From Flaveria trinervia (Eukaryota; Streptophyta; Magnoliopsida; Asterales; Asteraceae), in NCBI GenBank assembly GCA_025506515.1, contig CM046453.1, positions 7,338,410 to 7,402,409 on the forward strand: a stretch of 64,000 bases of DNA. Direction: 5' to 3'. The notes beneath the pieces were generated by a model. The model did not search any database and was not told the DNA's origin. It worked only from the letters and a program-made list of their open reading frames with translations. Position numbers and translations under genes: made by a program. Numbering within the stretch: position 1 is the stretch's first letter; each line of letters begins with the position of its first letter. Below, piece by piece: positions 1 through 10,739 of this stretch.

Positions 1-295
1 CTTCCTCCTGATACACAAAATCCTCCTCTGTAGATTAGGTGCGTTTTTAAAAAAAATCCGTGTTTACATCAGCGGTTGCTTCTTCTGTAAAGGCACTTTG
101 AGGTTTATTATATGGTGTTTACATATGTGTTATGTGGATGAATTGACACAGTTGTTGACAAATCTGATTACCTTACAAGGGACTTGGTTTTAAGCTTTTT
201 ATGTGACTTTTTTTTACATATTTCATGTGGTTTAAATTGATTCTTGCTAGGAAGAATAATTTTGTTGACTAAACAAGGTACTCTACTAAGCAAAG
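1..295 (+). promoter_or_regulatory. 5' leader of the Hsp110-type gene with a probable UTR intron
   Basis: No coding sequence is seen. A plausible donor (AG|GTGCG, GT at 39-40) and a T-rich stretch ending in TGCTAG (AG at 249-250) would remove about 212 bp and leave a short leader before the ATG at 296. A 5'-UTR intron is plausible for this chaperone class. No transcript evidence is available; the window edge hides the promoter. Confidence 0.4.
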
Positions 296-3200
296 ATGAG
301 CGTGGTTGGATTTGATCTTGGGAACGAGAGTTGTGTTGTGGCCGTTGCCAGACAAAGGGGAATCGATGTAGTTCTTAATGACGAGTCGAAGCGTGAGACT
401 CCTGCTATTGTGTGTTTTGGTGACAAACAACGGTTCCTTGGTACAGCTGGTGCTGCATCCAGCATGATGAACCCAAAGAATACCATCTCCCAGATCAAGC
501 GGCTGATAGGCCGGCCTTTCTCTGATCCTGAATTGCAACAGGATCTGAAGGCATTGCCTTTTACTGTTACCGAGGGACCTGATGGTTTTCCATTGATCCA
601 CGCTCAGTATCTTGGAGAAAAAAAGACGTTTACACCGACTCAGGTTATGGGTATGGTTCTTTCAAACATGAAGATGATAGCAGAGAAGAATTTGAATTCA
701 GCAGTTGTGGATTGCTGCATTGGGATACCTATTTATTTCACTGATCTTCAAAGAAGGGCTGTTATGGATGCAGCTACTATAGCTGGCCTGCATCCTTTGC
801 AGTTGATGCATGAAACAACTGCAACCGCTCTAGCCTATGGAATATACAAGACTGACTTGCCCGAGATGAACAGTTGAATGTAGCCTTTGTTGACATTGGA
901 CATGCTAGCATGCAGGTCTGCATTGCAGGCTTCAAGAAAGGCCAATTGAAGATACTGGCTCATTCCTTTGACCGTTGCCTGGGAGGGAGAGATTTTGATG
1001 AGGTCTTGTTCCAATACTTTGCTGAAAAATTCAAAGCAGAGTACAAAATTGACGTCTTCCAGAATGCAAGGGCTTGTTTGAGGCTTCGTGCTGCATGTGA
1101 AAAGCTAAAGAAGGTGCTCAGTGCAAATCCAGAGGCACCGATGAACATAGAATGCTTGATGGACGACAAGGATGTCAGAGGTTTTATAAAGAGAGATGAG
1201 TTTGAACAAATTAGCGCCCCAATATTGGAACGTGTAAAGAAACCTCTTGAAAAGGCTCTTTCTGAAGCTCAACTTTCAGTTGACAATATTTATGCTGTGG
1301 AAGTTGTTGGTTCAGGTTCTAGGGTGCCAGCTGTGATCAAGATTTTGACAGAATTCTTTGGGAAAGAGCCAAGGCGTACAATGAACGCAAGTGAGTGTGT
1401 TTCCAAAGGCTGTGCTTTGCAGTGTGCTATTCTTAGTCCGACTTTCAAAGTTAGAGAATTTCAGGTATAGTTGGGGCTTCTTGTTACATTGCCTAAGTGA
1501 ATTTTGATTTCAGTTATCTATATATCTAGAGAATCCTAATTGTATTGGCTTTTGTTATTAAAGGTCCAAGAGAGCTTCCCTTTTTCAATTGCCTTAACAT
1601 GGAAAGGAGCTGCCCAAGATTCCCCGAACGGAAATATGGAGAATCAACAAAGCAGTATTGTCTTCCCCAAGGGAAATCAAATCCCCAGTGTTAAAGCTCT
1701 GACTTTCTATAGGGCCAGCACATTTACAGTAGATATGCAATATGCGGATGTTAGTGAATTACAAGCATCAGAAAAGATCAGTACTTACACGGTAAGATTT
1801 GCCCACAGATTCAAGAACTTTTGAGTCCTTGGCAACTAGTTTAGGGTTATGCTCGTTGCTTAATCTTTTATGTTGCCCATGATCTGCGCAGATTGGTCCC
1901 TTTCAAGCTACAAAAGGTGAGCGTGCTAAGGTGAAGGTGAAAGTCCGTTTAAATCTGCATGGAATTGTCTCTGTGGAGTCTGCACAGGTGCGTTATTGAA
2001 TCTCATATCAATAATCTTTTTGGTTTTGCTGGTCCTTAGTGCCTGGTAGTATGGTGTTTCTTACTGTTTATTTTCTATAATTTCCATTCCAGCTTATTGA
2101 AGAAGAGGAAGTTGAAGTTCCAGTGTCGAGTGAACCATCAAAGATGGATGTGGATAAGGCTCCAGCTGAGGCGGTCTCTGCCAATGGAACTGATGTAAAT
2201 ATGCAGGAGGCCTCTGTGACTGAGAATGGTGCTCCAGAAACAGGAAATAATCCTGTTCAGATGGAAACTGATACCAAGGTTAGTATAAATTGTTATATTA
2301 TTGCATAGCCAATAAAAAACCTTGCGGGTAAGAAGTCCTACAGTTAACTTCCAAACTTATTTGTGCAGGTGGAAGCTCCAAAGAAAAAGATCAAAAAAAC
2401 CAACCTACCAGTTTCTGAGTTGGTCTATGGGGCAATGCTACCTGGGGATGTGCAGAAAGCAGTGGAAAAAGAGTTTGAAATGGCGTTGCAAGACCGGGTT
2501 ATGGAAGAAACCAAGGACAAAAAGAATGCTGTGGAGGCCTATGTCTATGAGATGAGGAACAAGGTAATTTCTTTGTTACTTTCAGATATTCTTTTATATG
2601 GTTATTTGGAAGTACCGACTCAAAATCTCCACTGTTTTCAAGCTGCATGATAAATTGCACGAGTTTGTTACGGACTCGGAGAGAGAAGGGTTTATCGCTA
2701 AGCTTCAAGAAACAGAAGATTGGCTGTATGAAGATGGTGAAGATGAAACTAAAGTGTATATATCACCAAACTTGATGAGCTCAAGAAGGTTTGTTTTCTC
2801 TACTTTGTCTTTTATGTATATATCTGTTTGCAATATTTTAGATTGGACATTCACACTATGTTAACAATTGCAGCAAGGCGACCCCATTGAACAACGGTAC
2901 AAAGAGCACTCAGAAAGAGGATCCTTTGTCAATCAAATGGTCAATCTTGTTAATGGGTACAGACAGGCTGCTGCATCAGCTGATCCCAAATATGAACACA
3001 TCGACTTGAGTGAGAAACAGAAGGTAACGACCTCAATATCCATTTTTTAATGTATCTGCATCAATCATATTCTTATCTGTTCTTGCTAATCTGCCCTGAG
3101 CCCTCTTTCAGGTATTGAACGAGTGTTCTGAAGCTGAAAATTGGCTGAGGGAGAAGAAACAACTCCAGGACTCACTTCCAAAGCATGCTGATCCAGTTCT

Positions 3201-3801
3201 TCTGTCAGCTGATATCAGAAAGAAAGCAGAGGCACTTGACAGGTATATTCTCAACCTAAAGCATATTGTGGTAATAGCCACAAGGACATTACATATTAAC
3301 GTTGTAATGTGATTCAATGTTTTATAGTTTAATCCTATGTTAATGCATTAATTAAATTATCATTTTTTAATTTGTCAAAATTATCTTAATGCATGCTAAA
3401 ATGTATACTTGAATTATCATTTCATTCAATTCCATGTCAACCAAACATAATGGAATGTAATGACATGTAACTCGTTTAAAGTTGTATTAATGCATGCTAA
3501 AATGACGCTTAGGACCAGTGGTCTCTACTTTATACTAGCTCTTTTTATTTCATTATGATTTCTGCAGCATCTGAAAATGAATTTTTTTTATATGTACAGG
3601 GTGTGCAGACCAATAATGACAAAAGCAAAACCAAAGCCAACGACTCCAGAGAAGGCAGCTTCACCTCCACCATCAACCACTCCAGCTCACGAAGACGGGC
3701 AGGCAGAGAACACTACAACGTCAAACCCAAACTCAGAAACCATTGGAAAATCTGATGAGCCAGCAGCTATGGAAACAGAGAAGCCTGAGGCTGCCGCTTA
3801 A
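296..3801 (+). CDS. Hsp110/Hsp70-15-like chaperone, nine exons, two one-base frameshifts
   Basis: Cytosolic Hsp110-class Hsp70 (Arabidopsis Hsp70-14/15/16 type), a nucleotide-exchange partner and holdase for Hsp70. Exons by reading frame and GT-AG sites: 296-1464, 1564-1791, 1892-1987, 2093-2278, 2369-2563, 2643-2788, 2874-3023, 3112-3242 and 3600-3801. The protein would be about 834 residues, the usual family length. The ATPase domain starts MSVVGFDLGNESCVVAVA (residues 1 to about 385). It is followed by the beta substrate-binding domain, an acidic Met/Glu/Pro-rich linker in exon 4 and the helical tail with EREGFIAKLQETEDWLYEDG. There is no EEVD end, as expected for Hsp110. Two single-base losses break the frame: near 866 (AA to A) and near 2754 (GG to G, leaving exon 6 at 146 instead of 147 nt). 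All other exons join in frame, so I read these as sequencing error or very recent mutation. Confidence 0.93.
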
Positions 3802-4975
3802 GAGTTAAGCCTTGTGCCTTTTAATGATTTTGCGTTTTCTATAATCTATATTTATTTAATTACATGAGGACCAGGTAGCTGATTCGTGTGTATAATCATG
3901 AGTATAGATTTTGGCGGGTGTTAGATCCATCATCTTGGTTTCAAGTTATACGTCTTGAAGGTTTTGGTCTATGTATCCAGTATCCGAAGAAGTGTGAACT
4001 ACCAGGACATGTGATTTTTACAGGTTGCAAATGAGACCTCTACCTATATTCTGATTGAATTTTGCTCATTTTTATGCATATCATACCATGTCATACATTA
4101 ATAACCCATGATAATCTTGTAGATGAACCCATGAAATATATGGGCTCTAACATTTACACCTGTAAGACCCTTGTTGACCAGTGACATCCTGTAAGTACTT
4201 GTCCCACAGCACGATTAACAGATGCGGTGTCTTTAATATGTTCGTATATGTTGCTACACCACATATCATGTAACGCTCACTTGGTTTATGTTAAAGCTCT
4301 AAGAAGTAGCATCCTTAAAAAATAAAAGTTCAGTCTGTATAAAAGGTTGGTTTTATTCATATTAAATGCATTCTAACCATTTTTTTGTTCATATAGTTAT
4401 AATAATCATAATCAAACTCACTAAATCTCATATATAGCGAATCTATGAATGAGATCCGGATAGAGTGGTATGCGAGCAAGTTTTACTTCTACCACACTGG
4501 ATGGAGTTGTTTCTAAAGAGTCCCTCAACTATACAAGAATTCACATAATCAAAAGAGAATATAATTAACACATAGCTAAGTCATCATATAGCTGACCATC
4601 GGCACACATGATGTATCAAAGCACACATGACCCACAGAATTACTATAAACAATATGCAGTACATAGTAATTGATTACTAATACATAGGCGACAAAAAATA
4701 TACATGAATATGCCACACATATCCAATATATTAAGCACATAATATATACTAGCCAAGAAGCAGCACATTGTAGCAATAGGCAAGGAAGTGATAACAAGGA
4801 AAGTGCTCACATGCGAAGGCTACTATAAGAATAATTCAACTACACGCTCTTAAACGTCTTTAGCCTTAATCCTATGTCTCGCTCTTCTAATTGGTTTAAC
4901 TGTTTAATATAACAATTTTTGGTTGTCTTGTTGTAAGGAATGAAATTGATAATGAACTCAAACAAATGATCAAAT
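3802..4975. other. Intergenic, 3' flank of the Hsp110-type gene
   Basis: Contains the 3' UTR (no single clear polyadenylation signal) and AT-rich sequence. No ORF with recognisable protein similarity on either strand. Confidence 0.6.
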
Positions 4976-5358
4976 GGTTGTTTGGTAGCCTCTTAATAGA
5001 ATCATTAAAAAACTACATCTGAACCGGTCAACATTAAGTGTGTTTGTTTCATTTGAAGAACACCTCTTAATGGTTTAGTTTGCCTTTTAATGGTTCAGCT
5101 TTATAAAAATACCAAATGAATAAAAGATCACTTTACCCTCTATCTATGTCCTTTTAAATACTAACAAGTCTGATAGCCACCTCCACTGCCATCACTTTAG
5201 GGTTAATAGCAAAGGGTAAAATATGTATTTTATATTGTCATGCAGATATTTAACCAAACAATACTTACTGGTTCAACACTTATTAGTTTAGAGTTCTTAC
5301 TCAATCATACCTCGTATTGATTCAACATTTACTAATTCAAATGTTGTCAAACAACCCC
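4976..5358. mobile_element. hAT-like MITE
   Basis: The left end begins GGTTGTTTGG and the right end finishes CAAACAACC, giving short terminal inverted repeats about 380 bp apart, with no coding capacity. GGTTGTTTGG-type ends are common in plant hAT-derived MITEs (family knowledge). A clean 8-bp target duplication is not visible. Confidence 0.5.
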
Positions 5359-6101
5359 TAAGTTTAGACAAAGACCCTAAGATCATGAGCAAAAGAGCAA
5401 AACAGATATGATCGACTAATAGGAACTTCATCTACGTGAAGGCCGTAGACGTTGGGTGTGTCAATAAAGGTGACAACCGAATCATTGGTGTGGTGGATGA
5501 ACAAATTAATTGTTCAAATTGCCCTTGAAATGGATAAATTTGTTACAATGTTGCTCTCAATAGGTTTGTGATGCAGGGGCATCGACAACTTTAATTTTGA
5601 ATATTTGTTCAAATTAATTATTATTTTTGTTGGTTTAAATTTTATTTTACTTTGTTATTATCTTGTTAGGTTTACTATAAATATTAGGGTTTGGTAAACT
5701 TTATTATGAGTTTTTGATTGATATTTGAAAATAAGAACATTGTTCTTAAAATCTTTTGGTTCAATCTATTATCTTTGATTATCTATTGTTCTCGAGTCAT
5801 TTGATTGCTTTCGATTCTGCACCAGTTTGTTAGACACTGGTTGAGTATGGATCGAAGCAAAAATATTTCTTTTACCGTTCAAAAGGCTTATAAATAGGTA
5901 TAGCCAACCTTGAGCAAGGGCGATGTGAGTGAGCCTGGAGCTTGATCTCCTCGGGAGCGTGCATTTTTTTTATAAATTATATTATATTATATATATATAT
6001 GTATAGTTTTTTTAAAGAAAGCCTATATACTTTGTAAAATATGTAAACTCATGAGGCTATTTATAATCACATTAACAGTTTAATTATTTAGTCCTATTAG
6101 T
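5359..6101. other. Intergenic, possible degraded LTR fragment
   Basis: A TATA-like ACTATAAATATTAGG near 5669 is followed by T/A-rich leader-like sequence ending near a CACCAG at about 5820. This resembles the R-U5 part of a plant LTR. No partner LTR, primer site or coding domain was found, so this is weak. Confidence 0.25.
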
Positions 6102-6313
6102 CAGGGATGAGATCAATACCGAATTGGTACCGTATGAAAGATACTGATTTTGAAAATAGATAAAAAGTGTAAACCGAATACCGTACCAATTTTGTCGGTT
6201 CGGTACCATTACCATTGAAAATGCCAAAATATACCAAAATCAAAGGTACTAGTACCAACCTTAAAAAACTAATAACAATACCGATATCAATTATGTTCTG
6301 TTTGCTCATCCCT
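6102..6313. mobile_element. Small MITE with AGGGATGAG ends
   Basis: Starts CAGGGATGAGA and ends CTCATCCCT, an inverted repeat about 212 bp apart. The interior is rich in GGTAC/CGGTA words (ACCGAATACCGTACC and inverted forms), a style seen in many plant hAT-type MITEs. There is no credible protein; the antisense ORF here is just the repeat read through. A related, more degraded copy may lie at 26130-26366. Confidence 0.5.
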
Positions 6314-7409
6314 AATATTAAACATTAAAGTTTTCATATAAAACTTACATTTTAATTAATTTATCATATATCAGTTTAAACCAATTTATTTGGTTGGCCC
6401 AACGGTATTTTTAGATCCATTTTAATTATCTATCATATCATCAATTTTCATAGTGTATTTATTATCTTTATATTATAGGGCCTAAATTTTTTTAAGAAAG
6501 CTATAGAAAAATCGTGTAAGTAAGGTTCTTAACATTTATAAAAGCATAAAGCAAAACTAAATTTTGAGGCCTTTATTTATATATTATTCTTAAAAAAATT
6601 GGCCTGAGACCGGCAACATTAATACAATTATATATAATTTGCAGAAAACAAACTAATTAAGTGAAACAAAATTAATTGTAATATTAAATGATAAACAAAT
6701 AACAATAAATTAAAGTAAAAAATAATATAAATATAGATTAAATTCAAAACAAAAAACAATAGATCAACCGACAAAAAAACAATAGTAGATGAACCAAGTT
6801 CTGCAAGTCGACCTCGATTAATCAAGTTTTATAAGTCTACCTTGATAACCGTCAATCATTCTGTAATTATTCTCATTTATCGTTATAAACATAAATATTA
6901 TTATCACATATTTTTCAATCTAAAATATAAATAAACATAGGTTCTTACAAATTTGGTGCCCCTTAAACTTTGGGGGCATAATACGATTGTTTTAGTTGTT
7001 TGCAGAACGCCCCTGAAAACCTTCTAGCGTGGACATTTGACCCAATTCTTAACAAAGTATTCAATAATTACAACAATATTTATTTCTGATTCCACATATA
7101 CTAATAAGCAGATTCACGATCACGTCCAAATACTTACTCTAAATTCCATCCAAATTAGATTCCAAGGTCAATTGAGCATGTTTGTCGTACACCCCCTCGG
7201 CGACATCAAATGCCACATTACCATTGTTTGTAGAAACTAACGATCTTTGATGACATCCATGTTCTAGTTGTTGAAACAAACGAATTGAACGATAAAATAT
7301 TTTGACCAAGTGACAAAAATGAATCTTGATCGTGTCGAAAATACTTGTTGTGACGCCCTGATCCTTTTTTTACTTCAAAAACACCCATTGTGTTTTGCTA
7401 TCGCGTAAC
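6314..7409. other. AT-rich intergenic region upstream of the P450 relic
   Basis: No recognisable gene or element with defined ends. The last about 300 bp would have been the P450 promoter region. Confidence 0.5.
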
Positions 7410-8350
7410 ATGGATGTAACATTTGCATTTTCGCTACCCATTCTTGTGTTTATCTATTCCTCGCTATTTTCTATATTATTTTATCTAAAACGAGCCTCTT
7501 GTGACAATAACACGCCACCGGGCTCGAGTGGAAGCCCATCGTGGGAGAAAGCATCGATTTTGGCTTGTCGGGCCCGCCAAAGTTCATCGAAAAACTAATA
7601 GAGAAATTCTCACCTAACATGTTTCGAACGTCTTTGCTTGGAGAGAAAATGGCCTTCTTATGTGGACCCCAAGGGAACAAGTTTGTGTTCGCAAACGAGA
7701 ACAAACTTCTCTCCTCATGGTGGCCTAAATTCGCCACCAAGGTTCTTCTCTTCACCAACATCATCAATAAAGATCAAAAGGTCGTAGCCCCATTACTCAC
7801 CAACTCCATTCATGACATTCTAAAGCCCGGAGCCCAAAAACACTATGTTCCTCCAATTGATTCAATGGCCCGTAAGCATATGGAGACCGAATGGGCTCCT
7901 TACAAAGAAGTGAAGGTTTACCCTTTGTCATAAAATTATGCTTTTGGCGTATCGTGTAAACTTTTTATGGATGAAGATGAATATAAAGTTGCTAAGGTAC
8001 TCGAGAATTTCAATATTGTCACAAACGAGATGATCTCGATGCCTATAGATTTTCCAGGCACTACACACAATTGTGCAGTGAAAGGAGAGAAAGTTCTTCG
8101 CGATGGTTTGATGAAAATCATATCAAAATGGAGAAAACAGTTGGTAGAGGGCAAAGAGATAATGAGATATGGTATATTGTTGAAAATGCTACTTGTGACA
8201 AATGAAGACGGTAAGCTTATGAGCGAGAAGGAAATCTCGAATAATATTATAGGGTTACTAGTTGTGAGCTATGAAACTAGTAGTGTAGTGATCACATTCG
8301 TGTTAAAGCATCTTGTGGAGAATCCACACATCTATGACAAAGTTCGTGAG
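7410..8350 (+). pseudogene. CYP716-like cytochrome P450, first-exon relic
   Basis: Resembles the N-terminal two thirds of CYP716-family P450s, ER-bound monooxygenases often acting on triterpenes. From the ATG at 7410 there is a hydrophobic membrane anchor followed by the PPGSSG hinge. After a frameshift near 7531-7533 the frame continues with GESIDF, FSPNMFRTSLLGEKMA, FVFANENKLLSSWWP and ILKPGAQKHYVP, all typical of the family. An in-frame TAA at 7931 interrupts the K-helix-proximal part; the same frame then continues to the I-helix region (GLLVVSYETSS, which keeps ET but lacks the usual glycine). A GT donor follows GAG at 8350. No later exon with the ERR triad or the heme Cys loop exists before the retrotransposon at 9689. 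Frameshift, stop and missing heme domain together make it non-functional. Subfamily assignment is by memory of the motifs. Confidence 0.8.
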
Positions 8351-8521
8351 GTATCCTACAAAACCCTAAAACATCTAAATCTTACCACATATTGCAATGA
8401 TATATATACATTTTAACAATACATATTATTCCTCATTTGATGTACTTTTGTTATAAATTTATTTATTTATGGGTCCGGTTAAATATACACTCTTTGATTT
8501 TAAGTCAACATCCGGGTACTT
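8351..8521. other. Former intron of the P450 relic
   Basis: AT-rich sequence following the GT donor; no acceptor joined to a P450 exon could be found. Confidence 0.4.
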
Positions 8522-8701
8522 TATACGCCGCGTATAGGGCGGATTGTCAGGGAATGTTTTCATTCCTGATACGCGGCGTATGGATCCATACGCGACATAT
8601 AGGGAATAAAAACATTCCCTGACATGTCCATGTCAGACGCATGTCAGAAGAAGTGTCGGGGTGACTATACGCCGCGTATGGACCCATATGCGGCGTATAG
8701 G
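8522..8701. repeat. Palindrome cluster with TATACGCCGCGTATA dyads and an 80-bp hairpin
   Basis: TATACGCCGCGTATA (8522-8536), ATACGCGGCGTATGG (about 8570) and TATACGCCGCGTATG (8666) are short dyads. The segment 8545-8624 is itself a near-perfect inverted repeat centred on GGATCC (8582-8587): the outer arms TGTCAGGGAATGTTTT and its complement match, with a few mismatches nearer the centre. No protein reading is credible. The same dyad family recurs at 23203-23611. Confidence 0.75.
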
Positions 8702-9688
8702 TTATGGTGTTTATATTTTTGTGTTATTTTTACATATATTTTTCTTTATAATTTTTTCATATAGGTTATGGTGTCAACTATATTTGCACGTTCAACTTGA
8801 GATTTTGCGTATAACGTATTGTAGAGAATATATGAAGAGGCTGATGCAACCCAAACATCCAAAGTCTATCCTGCATGCTGCACAAGTGCATTGGAGAAGA
8901 ATGCTTAGAAAGTTTCACACATGCAATAGAAATATTCTTCCAAAGCCTCAACTCCTGAAGACAGATTTCTTCCAAAGACTTTTAGTAACATGCTTTATCT
9001 CATGTACTTTTCCATAAAGCTGGACACCTTTTCGTTGCAACTCTGTAAAGTCACCAATTTGCATGAGTTGGTGAACAAGTCCATATTTTTGGTAACTGTA
9101 CATTGGGGTCTTGAGTCTGTAAATTTTTACTTTATGTACTTTATCCTTTTTATAATAGATAAGGATGTGAGCTATGGCATGTCATAGTCACTAGTCAAAA
9201 GGCAACCTGCCTTTTGACTCTACAATTCATTTTGTTTGTGTCTAGTCAATTGTATCCAGCTGGCTTTCATAGTATAGCCGGCTGTAGGATGTAGTATAAG
9301 TATCTCATGTTCTTGTATCTTTCTTTTAAGCTTTGTAACACTTGTAATAGAACATAGAGAAAACAATATATTGCATTCTTGAAAACCATATACTTGTGCT
9401 CTTGTGTTCTGTCTCTTACATTACTTGTATTCTTAGTGTCTTACTATGGTTAATCCAGTTTACTATTTGATTAAGTTTTAGTTAATCTCCTCTTTGTGTT
9501 GTTGTGTTGTAAGTGAACTGTTGATACATGTATGTCCCTAGATCATGATATGAAATGTAATAGATATTGTTTATCTGATTTGGATGTAATTTGATATGAT
9601 TAATGAAATGATATTGATTGTTTGTGATTTGTAATGTCTAATATTTCATTAATGAGTCGATATTGAATTGGTTAATTAGGTTAGTGAT
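8702..9688. other. Intergenic, possible LTR-like remnant with hairpins
   Basis: Includes a perfect hairpin with 12-bp arms (AGTCAAAAGGCA at 9193-9204, complement at 9208-9219, loop ACC). A looser one lies near 9258 (CAGCTGGCT...AGCCGGCTG). The following TATAAGTATCTCATGTTC near 9296 and AATAGAACATAGAG near 9346 look like LTR promoter/R-region sequence. No coding domain and no paired LTR was found, so identity stays open. Confidence 0.3.
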
Positions 9689-10263
9689 TGTTAGAATGGT
9701 TACACATAATGTTTATTAATTAATACATTCAAACTTAACATAATGAAGTTCTCATGCGAATGGCCCATGCGAATGGCCCATGCGAATGGACCACACACAT
9801 GAATAACTTCATACGATTGACTCAGTCGCACGACTGAACCAGGAGACTGGATCCGTCGTATGATTGACACATAAGATTGGCTCAGTCGCACGACTGAACA
9901 CTCAGTCGTGCGGATGAATCAACCGTATGGTTGAATCGCACGACTGAATCATACTAATGGTTCAGTCGCACGAATGAACAATACTAACCTATAAATACAA
10001 CCCAATTCGTGGAAAAACAGGGGAATTCATTCAATTACGACTCTAGACGTACCCTAGCCGTCCAGAAGCCTCCCAATTCGTTCTCCAAGTTCATAGAACA
10101 CATTAGATCGATTCCCAATCGATTTCTAATGTTAGTTTCAATTCGTTATTGATTCTTCGTGTGTTCTCACTGATTGGATCGCCAATCAAATAGAATTCCG
10201 CACTATTTGATCTGGTTTACACGCTAATCACTAGGTATTTCGTTTAAATACCAGGTCCTAACA
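9689..10263 (+). repeat. 5' LTR of the large copia element (575 bp)
   Basis: Begins TGTTAG and ends CTAACA, a perfect 6-bp terminal inverted repeat with the canonical TG...CA, and lies directly before the primer-binding site. U3 holds the CAGTCGCACGACTG dyads (9823-9836, 9883-9896, variant at 9963-9976) and a triplicated CATGCGAATGG near 9755. A TATA box (CTATAAATA, 9989-9997) implies transcription starting near 10020. No second LTR is available to confirm the length. Confidence 0.7.
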
Positions 10264-10265
10264 AT

Positions 10266-10277
10266 TGGTATCAGAGC
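10266..10277 (+). other. Primer-binding site, initiator tRNA-Met type
   Basis: TGGTATCAGAGC lies 2 nt after the LTR end. It is the standard plant copia primer site complementary to the 3' end of initiator tRNA-Met. Confidence 0.9.
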
Positions 10278-10489
10278 ATTGGCTCTTGATTACGTGTGAT
10301 TCAATCAAGATTGATAAAAAGTTTGTGTTTTTGCACTAAAAACGCAATCTTTTGTGTCAAAAGTGATCTTGGACGTTCCCTGCTCATCAAAGTTTGGTTT
10401 CTACGGACTTAGGCAATTAGACCTTGCGAAATTTCGAATTTTTACGGCTAAAACACGTTTAACCTAGAAATTTTCGCAAAACAGCAGCT

Positions 10490-10715
10490 TCAGCCGCACG
10501 AGTGAGCCATTCGCACGACTGGACCTCATTCGCATTGCTCAGACGCACGATTGGACCTAGTCGCATCTCCATTCGTACGATTGAACCATTCGTTTGCAGT
10601 GTTCATACGCATCAGCTTCATTCGCACGACTGAACCGATCGCTTAGTTCAGCCGCACGATTGAACCATTCGCACGACTGAACCGATCCTTCAGTCACACC
10701 AGTTGACAGTTTGTT
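10490..10715 (+). repeat. Dyad array in the retrotransposon leader
   Basis: The untranslated leader repeats the LTR-type motif several times: CATTCGCACGACTG at 10508-10521, with CGCACGACTG, CGCACGATTG and AGCCGCACGA variants through about 10705. Half-sites CATTCG/CAGTCG face CGAATG/CGACTG across a 2-nt spacer. It lies between the primer site and the gag ATG, where packaging signals of retroelements usually lie; a role there is speculation. Confidence 0.65.
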
Positions 10716-10739
10716 TTAGTAGACTTAAAGTTATTCGCC

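Noticed and set aside
296..1470. Hsp110-type gene as two genes or a decayed pseudogene
   Set aside because: Only two one-base losses in runs separate it from a complete nine-exon gene; the window shows the same error type elsewhere.
8661..9017. 118-residue protein with a membrane-like segment
   Set aside because: Runs through the palindrome cluster and AT-rich DNA; no conserved motif. A copia-like reading of its second half was too weak to claim.
10266..10277. tRNA gene fragment
   Set aside because: It is the retroelement primer-binding site; no cloverleaf surrounds it. The same holds at 37010.
9823..10715. CRISPR-like spaced repeats
   Set aside because: The motifs are short dyads with irregular spacing and no unique spacers of constant length, in a plant retroelement.
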